DNA from: Fibrobacter sp. UWEL
GTDB lineage: Bacteria; Fibrobacterota; Fibrobacteria; Fibrobacterales; Fibrobacteraceae
Length of the DNA stretch: 64,000 nt
NCBI RefSeq assembly: GCF_900142535.1
Contig: NZ_FRBE01000012.1
Location: 1-64,000 of the forward strand
Reading direction: 5' to 3'
Each line of letters opens with the position of its first letter. Positions within the stretch are counted from its first letter, which is position 1. Under the pieces are notes generated by a model. It did no database searches, was not told where the DNA came from, and worked only from the letters and a program-made list of their open reading frames with translations. Shown piece by piece: positions 49,856 to 59,916 of this stretch. The position numbers and the translations under genes were made by a program.

Positions 49856-50400
49856 GAAAGTTTTTTAGTGTTTTGATTTTGGCTCTTGCGTCGGTTGCCT
49901 TTGCCCAGTCCGAGTCTTTGACCGCTCAGCTGATGCTACCCAGTGCAATCAAGGATTCCTTGCCGTGGTTTGCCGTACGTGAAATCAATGAGGCCAGTTC
50001 TCCTTTTACCAAGGTTTTCCTGTCCAGGGAAACTGCAAAGGCGGAACGTACTGCTCTGGTCTTTTTTGCTACCTGGTGCAATCCCTGCAAGGCTGGCATT
50101 AAGCGTTTAGCAAACGCCCAGGCGGAATTGAAGGAACATAAGGTCAATGTAATCCTGGTAAACATCGGCGTTCGAGAAGTGGAAGAAAAGAAAATCCGCT
50201 CTTGGGTCAATAGTATTGGCGCAGGTACCTTCAAGTTGATTATCGATCCCTTCAAGGTCATGACCGAAGGCTTTGGACTTGTGGGTAAGTCTGGTGAAAT
50301 CGCGCTGCCTAAGACTCTGGTCGTGGACCAGAAGATGAAACCTGTAAAGCTCCTTGGACAAGAAGGATCTGATTGGCCTCAGATTCTTTGGGAAGACTAG
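49852..50400 (+). CDS. Secreted thioredoxin-fold (TlpA-like) protein
   Basis: This 182-residue protein has a signal peptide ending in SVAFAQ (about residue 18). The thioredoxin motif is FFATWCNPCKAGIKRL with the redox pair CNPC. The strand VNVILVNIG, the region GTFKLIIDPFKV and the cis-Pro site LPKTLVVD follow. It is likely a periplasmic disulfide reductase or oxidase, possibly for cytochrome c maturation, but it is far from ccsBA. It is translationally coupled to the LPP20-like gene by a 4-bp overlap. Confidence 0.8.
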   Translation: MRKFFSVLILALASVAFAQSESLTAQLMLPSAIKDSLPWFAVREINEASSPFTKVFLSRETAKAERTALVFFATWCNPCKAGIKRLANAQAELKEHKVNVILVNIGVREVEEKKIRSWVNSIGAGTFKLIIDPFKVMTEGFGLVGKSGEIALPKTLVVDQKMKPVKLLGQEGSDWPQILWED

Positions 50401-50421
50401 TCATTAAAAAAGTAGGTTGTT

Positions 50422-50973
50422 ATGTACTTAATCGTTGGTCTTGGAAATCCTGGCACTCAGTATGCCAATACGCATCATAACGCAGGCTTTATGGCTGTGG
50501 AAAAATTGGCAAATTCTGATGACTGGAAATCTGAACACAAGGCCTTGACTCAGAAGGTGACCATCGGTGGTCAGGAATGCCTGCTGGCAAAGCCTCAGAC
50601 CTATATGAACCTGTCTGGGGAATCCGTTCAGGCCTTGATGACCTGGTACAAGATTAAGCCGGAACAACTGCTTGTGTTTAGCGATGACATTAATTTGGAT
50701 GTAGGTCGTATTCGTTGCCGCGCCAATGGTAGCCACGGTGGTCAGAACGGCCTCCGCAACATTATTGAAAAGATTGGCGACAAGTTCCCTCGCATCCGTT
50801 TCGGCGTGGGCAAGTGTCCACCAAAATTTGACCTCAGCAACTGGGTGTTGGCTAAGTTCCCTCCTGAAGATCGCCCTGTTTTTGACGAAGCCCTGGAGAA
50901 GGTGAAGCCTTTGGTGGAGTGCTACTTCAAATTTGGCATTGAAAAGTGCATGGAACGCTATAATGGAAAGTGA
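50422..50973 (+). CDS. pth: Peptidyl-tRNA hydrolase
   Basis: This 183-residue enzyme releases peptides from stalled peptidyl-tRNA. Motifs: LIVGLGNPGTQYANTHHNAGF with the catalytic His at 19 and Asn at 9, LLAKPQTYMNLSGESVQ, the Asp in FSDDINLDVGRIR and GSHGGQNGLRNI. The length and motif spacing are typical. It lies between the thioredoxin-like gene (21 bp upstream) and guaB (69 bp downstream). Confidence 0.95.
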   Translation: MYLIVGLGNPGTQYANTHHNAGFMAVEKLANSDDWKSEHKALTQKVTIGGQECLLAKPQTYMNLSGESVQALMTWYKIKPEQLLVFSDDINLDVGRIRCRANGSHGGQNGLRNIIEKIGDKFPRIRFGVGKCPPKFDLSNWVLAKFPPEDRPVFDEALEKVKPLVECYFKFGIEKCMERYNGK

Positions 50974-51021
50974 CCGCTGGTCACTTTTTTTCTATATATG
51001 TATTGCAAAAAGAACCGATAA

Positions 51022-52500
<1,479 letters not shown>

Positions 52501-52545
52501 TTAATGCGTGAACGTCGCAGGCATTAACCGCCCGCGAATGGACAT

Positions 52546-52590
52546 GTCATCCCGAGCGCAGCGCCGAAGGCGCGAAGCCGAGGGATCTAG
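52546..52590 (+). repeat. REP-like palindrome after guaB
   Basis: GTCATCCCGAGCGCAGCGCC ... GGCGCGAAGCCGAGGGATCT, a full-length member with GC-rich arms. Confidence 0.8.
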
Positions 52591-52600
52591 TAATTAAAAG

Positions 52601-52636
52601 TCCCGCTGCAGTTTAGAGACTGCCGCGGGATTTTTT
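52601..52636. terminator. Terminator between convergent guaB and abiEii
   Basis: TCCCGCTGCAGT / ACTGCCGCGGGA arms (one mismatch), 6-nt loop, six T on the plus strand and an A-rich flank on the other side. Confidence 0.9.
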
Positions 52637-52654
52637 CGTTATTGCTAAAATGAG

Positions 52655-53467
52655 TTAAGCTTCAAGACGGTCGTTGGTGATGCTTACGAAAAATTCAGGA
52701 CTCCACAGATCCAGCTTTCGCTGGTCGTTTATAAACTTGGATACATCGTTCTTGGCGTCCACAAAGTCTATCGTCTCAAATCTTTCACAGAGCATTTGTT
52801 TTAGTTTATCTATAGTCAGCTCGCCCTGCTGCGTAGCTTGCCAGTGACCGCTTTGCTCCAGACGATTTTGCAAGTGGTTCAGGTTCACCCTGATGCCTTT
52901 GGATAAATACCACACGTAATCGTAAAAGTCTCGCCCCTTTACGCGGTTCTGCCAGGCTCTGCAAAGTACCGCATGGAGCTTTCCCGCAAACAGGGATGGC
53001 TCGTCGTGCAGTCGCACTGCGAAGGGCGAGGGGAGTAGGGCGTACTTATTCTGGTATGAGGCTCCTGCGGGGGGATTGGTGTCCACCTCAAATTTTATTT
53101 TCAAAGTTTCGTTATTGGGTACTCGTACGAGTGGCGTTGCCTTTAGCGTCCAATGATTTTTGGATTTTGCTTCAATGGTAATTTCAAAGCCTGTGGCTTC
53201 CAGTTCATCCTTCAATGCAGAAAAATACTTGGTCAAGTCAAATTCTGCATCAGGAGCTTTCAAGGAAAAATCCATGTCTTCGGAAAAACGGTCCAGCCCA
53301 TAGAATATGCGAAGCGCAGTTCCTCCATAGAATGCTGCCTTCTCGAAAAATCCACCACGGGACAGACCACATAACGCGACTTCCTGGATGATTTCTTTTA
53401 GAGCGTTTCGGTAATCTACAACATTCTTGCAGTTGTATTTTGCAAGCATACTTTCGATAGCGTTCAT
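52655..53467 (-). CDS. AbiEii-type nucleotidyltransferase toxin
   Basis: This 270-residue protein has the nucleotidyltransferase signature AAFYGGTALRIFYGLDRFSEDMDFSL (the GGT-A core and the two Asp), then VEVDTNPP-like strand FEVDTNPPAG and the late lysine/Asp motif GRDFYDYVWYL. This matches the AbiEii/AbiGii toxin group, in which the enzyme adds nucleotides to tRNA and so stops growth, giving phage abortive infection or plasmid stabilisation. The start overlaps the end of the antitoxin gene by 4 bp. Activity here is inferred. Confidence 0.88.
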   Translation of the reverse strand: MNAIESMLAKYNCKNVVDYRNALKEIIQEVALCGLSRGGFFEKAAFYGGTALRIFYGLDRFSEDMDFSLKAPDAEFDLTKYFSALKDELEATGFEITIEAKSKNHWTLKATPLVRVPNNETLKIKFEVDTNPPAGASYQNKYALLPSPFAVRLHDEPSLFAGKLHAVLCRAWQNRVKGRDFYDYVWYLSKGIRVNLNHLQNRLEQSGHWQATQQGELTIDKLKQMLCERFETIDFVDAKNDVSKFINDQRKLDLWSPEFFVSITNDRLEA

Positions 53468-54045
53468 GGTTCCCTCATTCTAGTCAGAAGTTGCAGGTTC
53501 CTTTTGGTGTATAGCGCGGCAAGGCTAAACAGCTTGTCCTTATCCAAGTTGTTGAAAACGTCCTTATCAATACGGAGGTCTTCGAACATTAGGGTCTGTA
53601 AAGCCTTGATGCTTCCCACGGGGCGTTCCTTGTATAAGGTATCGCAAAGTGCTTTTTCGGGAAGTGCGACCTGGAAAACTTGCCCATTTTCTTCTTCCAA
53701 AGTAACCTCGTGCGGGTACGCTAAAGCGGGTATGTCGCTGTAGCTGAACGTCCCAAAAGGGGTCTCGTATGTTTTGTTCTTGCCTTTGCGATATGTGGCG
53801 GAGGTAATGGTTGATACGCGCTCGGGAATGAGCCCATAACGAGATAGAGCGTATTCAAAAGAAATGTAAGAAGGACCATAGATTGCTCCTGCCAACAGGT
53901 ACGGCGGCGTTGAACGGTCTTCTTCGTAAAGCCCGCGAATGACCTTGATCAGCTCGCCCTTTTTGACCATTTGCTTGAGCTTGATGTCGGGCTGCTTATA
54001 TTCGCAAGACAGTTTTTCTAGTATTTCCCATGACCTAAAATGCAT
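53464..54045 (-). CDS. AbiEi-type antitoxin and autorepressor
   Basis: This 193-residue protein begins with an HTH-like segment (ILEKLSCEYKQPDIKLKQMVKKGELIKVIRGLYE) typical of the AbiEi family winged helix, followed by the AbiEi C-terminal domain (PPYLLAGAIYGPSYISFEYALSRYGLIPE, then FQVALPEKALCDTLY). It neutralises AbiEii in a type IV manner and represses its own promoter. The ATG at 54045 has GGAG 9 nt upstream, lying inside the palindromic operator at 54053-54087. The toxin gene follows with a 4-bp overlap. Confidence 0.88.
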   Translation of the reverse strand: MHFRSWEILEKLSCEYKQPDIKLKQMVKKGELIKVIRGLYEEDRSTPPYLLAGAIYGPSYISFEYALSRYGLIPERVSTITSATYRKGKNKTYETPFGTFSYSDIPALAYPHEVTLEEENGQVFQVALPEKALCDTLYKERPVGSIKALQTLMFEDLRIDKDVFNNLDKDKLFSLAALYTKRNLQLLTRMREP

Positions 54046-54052
54046 TAGTTTT

Positions 54053-54087
54053 CTCCAGTAACTATAAAAATAATATAGTTATTGGAG
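54053..54087. promoter_or_regulatory. Operator palindrome of the AbiE operon
   Basis: Arms CTCCAGTAACTATA (54053-54066) and TATAGTTATTGGAG (54074-54087) pair with one mismatch around a 7-bp AT-rich spacer. The proximal arm contains the antitoxin GGAG, and the spacer region overlaps a TATTTTTA box. Confidence 0.75.
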
Positions 54088-54152
54088 GAAATCAAGTATT
54101 TTTGATATAAATAAGTATACGTGAATGCTGATTGTTTTTTGTTCGTTTTTTT

Positions 54153-54160
54153 TACATTTG
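54153..54160 (+). promoter_or_regulatory. -7 element before the small lipoprotein gene
   Basis: TACATTTG, 28 nt before the ATG at 54189. A second ACATTTGT lies 20 bp downstream. Confidence 0.4.
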
Positions 54161-54188
54161 TAACGCGACAATAACATTTGTGGGTTAT

Positions 54189-54785
54189 ATGAGAGGTTTA
54201 TTTTATTCGGGGCTGTTCTTGCTGGTTGCCGCTTGCCTAACGTCCTGCTTGGTTGTTGATAGCGGTGACGATCCCGAAGTTGTGGGGACCGCATACAGCA
54301 AGCTTGTGGGCTGCTGGGTGAATAACGCACCTTTGTGCGAAGAATGTGCAAAGATTGCCTGTAGGGAAATTTGTTTTAGGGAAGACACCTCGTTTACCTA
54401 TGTTTCCAATGTCTCCGACTCCGTTGCGGAAGTCTATGGTAAATTTACGGATGATGGCGTCGTTGACAAATTCGGACTTGTTAAACGGATGCGAAGTCTT
54501 CGTGCTGTTGGTGCTGACCATATCCGTAATTACAAAGGGAGTGGCCAGTTTTACGCTTCTGTGGAAAATGGCTCCTTAAAGATTCCGGATATTTCGTTCT
54601 ATTTTTATGAAGATGAATTTTCTGGAAAGGTTGGGGGACAATCCGTTCATTTTTATAGCGGAGAGTCTTATCTTGATGCCACCTTTGTGACTTACGGGCG
54701 AACCGCTGATCCGTCTGAATGCGGTATATTCGGAACGTTCATCCACCTCGATGCCGCTGCGGCAAGCGTAATGGAGGAAAAGTGA
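54189..54785 (+). CDS. Small Cys-rich lipoprotein
   Basis: This 198-residue lipoprotein has lipobox LTSC (Cys20). The N-terminal mature part is Cys-rich (GCWVNNAPLCEECAKIACREICF), possibly one disulfide cluster. The rest is beta-rich and resembles no family I know. An ATG at 54189 directly begins the signal sequence; longer readings from 54132 add a non-signal stretch. It overlaps the next gene by TGATG. The pair may form an outer-membrane unit. Confidence 0.65.
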   Translation: MRGLFYSGLFLLVAACLTSCLVVDSGDDPEVVGTAYSKLVGCWVNNAPLCEECAKIACREICFREDTSFTYVSNVSDSVAEVYGKFTDDGVVDKFGLVKRMRSLRAVGADHIRNYKGSGQFYASVENGSLKIPDISFYFYEDEFSGKVGGQSVHFYSGESYLDATFVTYGRTADPSECGIFGTFIHLDAAAASVMEEK

Positions 54786-55375
54786 TGAACCGCTTTTTGA
54801 TGATTGCCCTGTTTGCTGTTTCCTGCGCGATTGCTCAAGAGGATTTGGCATCTAAGTCACGTTTTGTTGTGCAGACTGAAATTGCCTATTCTGTGATGGA
54901 CGTTCATAGAAATGGCATGGTTTATGACGAAATGAGTTATACGGGCAATGGGGATTTCTGGCTGCAGTTTGGTCGAGAATTTCGATTCGCAAAGCATTTC
55001 TCCTGGACCCCTTCTGTGGGTATCAACCGCAATGGCTGGGATTTCACTCTCTACAGTCACGAAGGGAAAATGTCCTACATTGACCCCTTTGTAGCGGCGT
55101 CCATCAATGCCCATCCCTTTGGCATGGGATACGTTGATTTTGGCTTCAGGTATGGTCGCCCCACCTACTGCTTCGGCGAATTGGATGGCGAAAAGACTAC
55201 CGATGACGAAGGTTGGTTTGCCGCCTATAGCGTGGAAGGCTTTGCCCATCTAGGCGTCGATTTTAAGGAACACTTCAGGGCAGGCGCTGTCACTCGCCTG
55301 ACTATGATGGACGGTGAAGCAGAGCCCCACATTGATATGTTCCATGTGGGAGTGTTTGCCTCTTATCTGTTCTAG
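54785..55375 (+). CDS. Probable outer-membrane beta-barrel protein
   Basis: This 196-residue protein has a signal peptide ending in CAIAQ (about residue 17). The mature part alternates short amphipathic strands (FVVQTEIAYSVMDV, DFWLQFGREFRF, FGMGYVDFGFRYGRP, FHVGVFASYLF) and ends in Phe, as expected for a BAM-inserted barrel. About eight strands are predicted. The function is unknown. It is co-translated with the upstream lipoprotein. A 14-bp-arm hairpin follows. Confidence 0.65.
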   Translation: MNRFLMIALFAVSCAIAQEDLASKSRFVVQTEIAYSVMDVHRNGMVYDEMSYTGNGDFWLQFGREFRFAKHFSWTPSVGINRNGWDFTLYSHEGKMSYIDPFVAASINAHPFGMGYVDFGFRYGRPTYCFGELDGEKTTDDEGWFAAYSVEGFAHLGVDFKEHFRAGAVTRLTMMDGEAEPHIDMFHVGVFASYLF

Positions 55376-55380
55376 GACTA

Positions 55381-55411
55381 ACAAATCCAGTCTCGTAGAG
55401 ACTGGATTTGT
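55381..55411. terminator. Hairpin between convergent genes
   Basis: Perfect 14-bp arms ACAAATCCAGTCTC / GAGACTGGATTTGT with a 3-nt loop. The T tracts are short, so it is a weak but plausible bidirectional terminator. Confidence 0.7.
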
Positions 55412-55431
55412 TCATTGATGGATATGTTGGT

Positions 55432-56976
55432 TTAGAACTGTTCGAAGAACTTGTGAACTTCCTCGGGAACCCAAGTACTTTCCCAGTTCCAGCCTACGCT
55501 CATGTTTCCGGTGTCGTGAGCGGTCCACTGATGGCCACCGGGCCAGGTGCAGAACTTGATGGGGAAACGTTCGTCAACATTCTTGAAATCGTAGCAGAGA
55601 TGACCGGTACTGCCCTGATTTTCCTGGAGAATTTCGGAGCTTGCATCGGTAAACTGGCTGTCACCATCGGAAGCCTTGCCATTCTTCTTGAGCATGCGGG
55701 GGAGGGCGCTGTTCTTTGCCTTGTCGAAAGTGCAACGGTCATCGTTGACTCCGTGGACGTTCATCCAGGCGATAGGCAGGTTCTTGTCCATGCCTTTTTC
55801 CTGAGGGAGCCAGATGTTGTAATCGGCCACAGCGTAGGTTGCTGCAGCGCGAACGCGGTCCTGATAATCCTGGGCAAGAGAGTAGGAGAACATGGCGCCG
55901 TAGCTAAATCCTGTAATGAACACTCGGCTGGTGTCAATGCAGTAGTTGTCCTCGATGGTAGTCAGTGCCTTGCCGAAGAAATCATGATCTTCCTGACCCT
56001 TGTTCCAGAGGCCGCCTACGGCCTGGAGAGAAGCGAAAATGTAGTCGCCGTTCTTGTCCAGAACTTGCTGGCCATAATACGGGGTAGGATGGTCGTAGTC
56101 CGGAGTGTGGTGGACGAAATCTTCGGCGGAACTGCCATAGCAATGTAGCGCAATCAAGAGCTTATACTGCTTGGTGTTATCGTAATTTGTGGGCAGGGTG
56201 ATGAAGTATTCTCGGTTGGTGCCGTTGACATTTACCACATGATGTTCGCCGTTTTCCACCTTCTTATCGGTCTTTAAAGTGGTGTTAGTTCCGCAGCCCT
56301 TACTGGGAGTTGGTGTATTCTTTAATGCATATCCGAACTTGTATGTGGGTTCTGGCGGAATGCTCTTTTCCAGAGATAGCGCTAGGGTGGTATCCAAATT
56401 GTTCAAGGTGACATTCAAGGTGTCGTAACCATCGGCGATTACCTGGAGCTTGTCCGTATCACCAGCTTTCAATAGTGCGGACTTTGTTTTGGAGGTGCTG
56501 TAGGCGCTTGCGTTACCATCGGTGGTAAACTTGATGTTTTGAGTGGCGGATCCAACGTGGACTTTTGCGAAATAAGTTCCCTTCGCGTTGATTCCTTGGC
56601 GCAGGTCCACGGATCCGGTTCCATAAAGTGTTTTGCTGGATACGAGATTGCCCATAAGGTCAAAAACTTTGACCTGGACAGGGCCGCTGCTTTGTGAATA
56701 GTGGAGAACACCTTGGCTTAAGTTGACGAAGCCAACGGCCTGTTGGTTGTGAATGCCGGTAGAGGTGGTGTCCTGTTCATCTTCGTGAATGGTGAATTTT
56801 CCATCTTGATCCGTCTTTGCGGATTTGCCTTTCTGAAGAAGACTGACAGAGGCGTCTGCGATTGCCTTGCCGTCTGCCTTACTGGTGACGGTCCCTTGTA
56901 CCGTATAGGCGAAAGCTGTGGTGCACAGGGCTGTTGAGAGCACCATGGGCGCAACTCGTAAAATGGATTTATTCAT
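55432..56976 (-). CDS. Secreted CE1-type esterase (feruloyl esterase/depolymerase-like)
   Basis: This 514-residue enzyme has a signal peptide ending in TAFA (about residue 23). A carboxypeptidase-regulatory-like domain follows (VQGTVTSKADGKAIADASVSLL). A sorting-like repeat then sits in the middle (VQVKVFDLMGNLVSSKTLYG, GTYFAKVHVGS, IKFTTDG), whereas other proteins in this window carry it at the C-terminus. Residues 220-514 form the alpha/beta hydrolase: LLIALHCYGSS oxyanion, nucleophile Ser in FITGFSYGAMFSYSLA (about 355) and the His in WPGGHQW. This matches polyhydroxybutyrate depolymerase/feruloyl esterase-like CE1 enzymes that de-esterify hemicellulose. The ATG at 56976 has AGGAGTG upstream. 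Confidence 0.85.
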   Translation of the reverse strand: MNKSILRVAPMVLSTALCTTAFAYTVQGTVTSKADGKAIADASVSLLQKGKSAKTDQDGKFTIHEDEQDTTSTGIHNQQAVGFVNLSQGVLHYSQSSGPVQVKVFDLMGNLVSSKTLYGTGSVDLRQGINAKGTYFAKVHVGSATQNIKFTTDGNASAYSTSKTKSALLKAGDTDKLQVIADGYDTLNVTLNNLDTTLALSLEKSIPPEPTYKFGYALKNTPTPSKGCGTNTTLKTDKKVENGEHHVVNVNGTNREYFITLPTNYDNTKQYKLLIALHCYGSSAEDFVHHTPDYDHPTPYYGQQVLDKNGDYIFASLQAVGGLWNKGQEDHDFFGKALTTIEDNYCIDTSRVFITGFSYGAMFSYSLAQDYQDRVRAAATYAVADYNIWLPQEKGMDKNLPIAWMNVHGVNDDRCTFDKAKNSALPRMLKKNGKASDGDSQFTDASSEILQENQGSTGHLCYDFKNVDERFPIKFCTWPGGHQWTAHDTGNMSVGWNWESTWVPEEVHKFFEQF

Positions 56977-57101
56977 TCTTTCACTCCTTTTATATCCCAA
57001 CAGGTTTTGAATGTTCTGTGTAACAATAAACTAATCTGAAATGGGACTGATATAGCGGGGCGTTACGGACGTGTTGTTGATAAATCGTCTATAACTAAAT
57101 G

Positions 57102-57132
57102 TTTACAATCTGCCTTTTGTGAATGTTGTAAA
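57102..57132. promoter_or_regulatory. Weak inverted repeat upstream of the GLUG gene
   Basis: TTTACAA (57102-57108) and TTGTAAA (57126-57132) with a 17-bp spacer, in the divergent region between the esterase and GLUG genes. It is a possible operator. Confidence 0.25.
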
Positions 57133-57186
57133 AAATGTTTTCCAATTGGCTTGTGAATTTGTTTGAATAGGGCTTTGTTAAATTTT

Positions 57187-57194
57187 TAAATTTG
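57187..57194 (+). promoter_or_regulatory. -7 element before the GLUG gene
   Basis: TAAATTTG, 25 nt before the ATG at 57220. Confidence 0.4.
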
Positions 57195-57219
57195 GTATGC
57201 TGAGTTTTGAGGGTTGGTT

Positions 57220-59913
57220 ATGTTGTTGCGGAAGTTAATCACTTCAGTTCTTTTACTTGTCTTGTCGGGGCTTGCCTCTGATGGCAAATTGCTTGGTGAT
57301 GGCAGTGCTGAAAATCCATGGCAGATTGCCGATTATGAGGATTTGAAGGTTGTCGGTACAGATGTATATCCTCTTACTGGCTTTTACATCCTGACGGGTG
57401 ATATTGATGCTTCCGCTTCGGTCAATGAAAATTGCGAGGAAGAGGGGTGCAAGGGCTTTATTCCTTTGGCAATGGGTTCTTCATTTTCGGGATCTCTGGA
57501 TGGCCAGGGGCATTCCATTAACCACTTGTATATTTGGGAACCTTCCAAGGATTATGTGGGATTTATTTCCAGGCTGGTGGGAACCCTTACGAATTTGAAG
57601 TTTGACGATCTCAGTGTTACCGGTAGCTTCAAGTATTCTGACCATGTAGGCGGTGTAGTGGGTGCCGTGACGGAAAACGGTAAAGTTTCCAATGTCCATG
57701 TGACCAACGGATTCGTCTATGGATATCGTTACGTTGGAGGCGTGGCGGGCCTTGTTTCTACAACGGATGAATACACGGTAGATTACTCTCTGGAGGATGT
57801 TTCTTATCAGGGGAGGGCTGTGGGTAAAAGAGATGTTGGCGGAATTGCGGGCTATGTAAGGGCCAATGTCAAGAAGGCTGTGTCGGATGTTTCAGTTTAT
57901 GTGAAGGTGGAAAATGCCGGTGGAATCGCTGGCGATATGATTGCCTATAGCGATGGCTCCTGCTCTGTTGTGGAAAGTCAATCCAGGGTTGTTTTCCATT
58001 CGCTGGACTGGGGCATCGATAATGTGGGCGGAATTGCGGGTCGAGCAGACAATTGCGATTTGTATTTGAATAAGGCCAATGTGGATTTCAATGTGGTCAA
58101 TCCATTTAGCCAGTATCCTATAGAAAGCAGCGTAGGTGGCCTTGTGGGATATTCTGACAATGGTCGAATTTATTTCTCCCGAGCTCAAGGTTCAGTATTT
58201 GGCCGGGCAACTGTAGGTGGCCTGGTGGGGAATAACGAAGGATCTCTTGCCTATTCTTACTTTATGGGTAACGTCAATGGCGGTAAGGTTGTAGGTGGCC
58301 TTGTGGGTATGAATAACAAGTCTGTGAACAATTGCTATGCCGTTGCTGCCATCTACGGAAATAAGGATGTGGGAAACCTGGTGGGGGACGGAAGTGAGCC
58401 GAAGAATTCTTTCTGGAATAAGGATGTTTCCAATTTGACGGTTGGCGATTATGGACTGTCTACAGAAGGGATGATCCAGTCTGCCGCTGATATAGGGAAG
58501 GAACTTGATAGTGAATCCTGGAGTTTTGAAATTGTCCCGGTTGCCATGCCTACTGCAGGTGGAAAGAGACCTGAGTCTCCGGAAGTAAAAGTTGCTGTTG
58601 GTGGCGATCACGAATTGTTTGGACAGTGGCTGGACTGGGCTGTATTCAATAAGGCTAGGGATTCCATCTACTTCGCCTATCGTGTGGGATACGTTTCTGG
58701 TATTGATACCATCTGGGGGACGTCCAGCTATATGGCCGTTCCTAACAAGATTGAAATTTCATCTTTTGAGGAGCTGGGTAAGATTGGTCGCGATGCGGCT
58801 TACCCGTTGGCCGCTCGATATGAATTGACTGCAGATATTGATGGGGCGGATATTCTCTTTACGCCTATTGGCGACACTCTGGATCCATTTACGGGAATCT
58901 TTAACGGGAACGGACATGCCATCAGTAACTTGAAAATCAATGAGCCCCGTCGTAACTATACAGGCTTGTTTGGGGTGACTAGTTACGGGACTATTGAAAA
59001 CTTGAAACTTCATAATGCAGATGTGAATGGCTCTGTTGCTGTTGGCGCCTTGGTGGGTAATTCTAAGGATGCCATTATTCGTAATGTGAAGTCCGTTGAC
59101 GGAAATGTGGTTGGCGTAGATTCCGTAGGTGGATTAGTAGGTGTACTTGGTTGGATTGACGAAGATGCTGGCTTTATGAATCAGGTTTCTGCAACAGGTA
59201 AGGTCACCGGACGTAACTGTGTGGGAGGGCTTGCCGGAACCAATACTTTCGTGGATGTGCAAAATTCCTATGCCATCGGCCTTGTGAAGGGCGTAAGCGA
59301 TGTGGGCGGCTTGGTTGGCTTCAATTACGGCAACGCCCAATGGGCCAATGTCCAGACCTCCTATTTTGCTGGCGCAGTAGAAGGTAAAAACACCCAGGGT
59401 GTTGTTGGCTTTGAGGGGGATTCCAGGGATACTTTATGCTATTTCAATAAGGACCTGGTGAGAAATGATGATGATGCGTCTGGATTGACTACCAACGAAA
59501 TGGTCCAGCAGGCATCCTTCAAGGGATTTGACTTTGATAATGTCTGGGAAATCCAGGAAGGAGTTTCTTATCCCTATTTCAAGGATATGGACGCTGTCAT
59601 GCCTGGCGCCATGGGCGAAAGCGTTCGTCCTGAGAAGACGATGAACCTTGCGGAACCTGTTCCTGAGAATAAAACGCTTGTTGTTCTTCGCAAAGGCGTT
59701 AAGGCCAACGTGATGTTTGAAATCCCGCGAGAAGGTGAAGTCTCCTTCGCGGTCGTGGATGTGCAGGGACGTGAAATTCTCCGTAAGAATATGGGCCGCT
59801 TATCCGTAGGACCCCATGTGAAAATGATGAGCCTGGAAGATGCTGCGCAGGGGCGCTTTGTTGCCGTTCTTTCCTTGGATGGCGAAACAATAGAAAGCGT
59901 AACGCTGAAATAA
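57220..59913 (+). CDS. Large secreted GLUG-repeat protein with C-terminal sorting-like domain
   Basis: This 897-residue protein has a signal peptide ending in GLAS (about residue 18). The body is a right-handed-helix-type repeat array. Two halves (about 30-390 and 500-770) each start with a NPWQIADYEDL / KIEISSFEELGKIG-like capping region and run through GLUG-like repeats such as VGGVVGAVTENGKVSNVHV, VGGLVGYSDNGRIYFSRA and VGGLVGFNYGNAQWANV. The last 80 residues are a sorting-like domain (FAVVDVQGREILRKNMG, RFVAVLSLDGE). GLUG proteins are surface adhesins or fibre-binding proteins. The ATG at 57220 is chosen; the TTG at 57214 is 6 nt earlier. Confidence 0.8.
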   Translation: MLLRKLITSVLLLVLSGLASDGKLLGDGSAENPWQIADYEDLKVVGTDVYPLTGFYILTGDIDASASVNENCEEEGCKGFIPLAMGSSFSGSLDGQGHSINHLYIWEPSKDYVGFISRLVGTLTNLKFDDLSVTGSFKYSDHVGGVVGAVTENGKVSNVHVTNGFVYGYRYVGGVAGLVSTTDEYTVDYSLEDVSYQGRAVGKRDVGGIAGYVRANVKKAVSDVSVYVKVENAGGIAGDMIAYSDGSCSVVESQSRVVFHSLDWGIDNVGGIAGRADNCDLYLNKANVDFNVVNPFSQYPIESSVGGLVGYSDNGRIYFSRAQGSVFGRATVGGLVGNNEGSLAYSYFMGNVNGGKVVGGLVGMNNKSVNNCYAVAAIYGNKDVGNLVGDGSEPKNSFWNKDVSNLTVGDYGLSTEGMIQSAADIGKELDSESWSFEIVPVAMPTAGGKRPESPEVKVAVGGDHELFGQWLDWAVFNKARDSIYFAYRVGYVSGIDTIWGTSSYMAVPNKIEISSFEELGKIGRDAAYPLAARYELTADIDGADILFTPIGDTLDPFTGIFNGNGHAISNLKINEPRRNYTGLFGVTSYGTIENLKLHNADVNGSVAVGALVGNSKDAIIRNVKSVDGNVVGVDSVGGLVGVLGWIDEDAGFMNQVSATGKVTGRNCVGGLAGTNTFVDVQNSYAIGLVKGVSDVGGLVGFNYGNAQWANVQTSYFAGAVEGKNTQGVVGFEGDSRDTLCYFNKDLVRNDDDASGLTTNEMVQQASFKGFDFDNVWEIQEGVSYPYFKDMDAVMPGAMGESVRPEKTMNLAEPVPENKTLVVLRKGVKANVMFEIPREGEVSFAVVDVQGREILRKNMGRLSVGPHVKMMSLEDAAQGRFVAVLSLDGETIESVTLK

Positions 59914-59916
59914 TCG

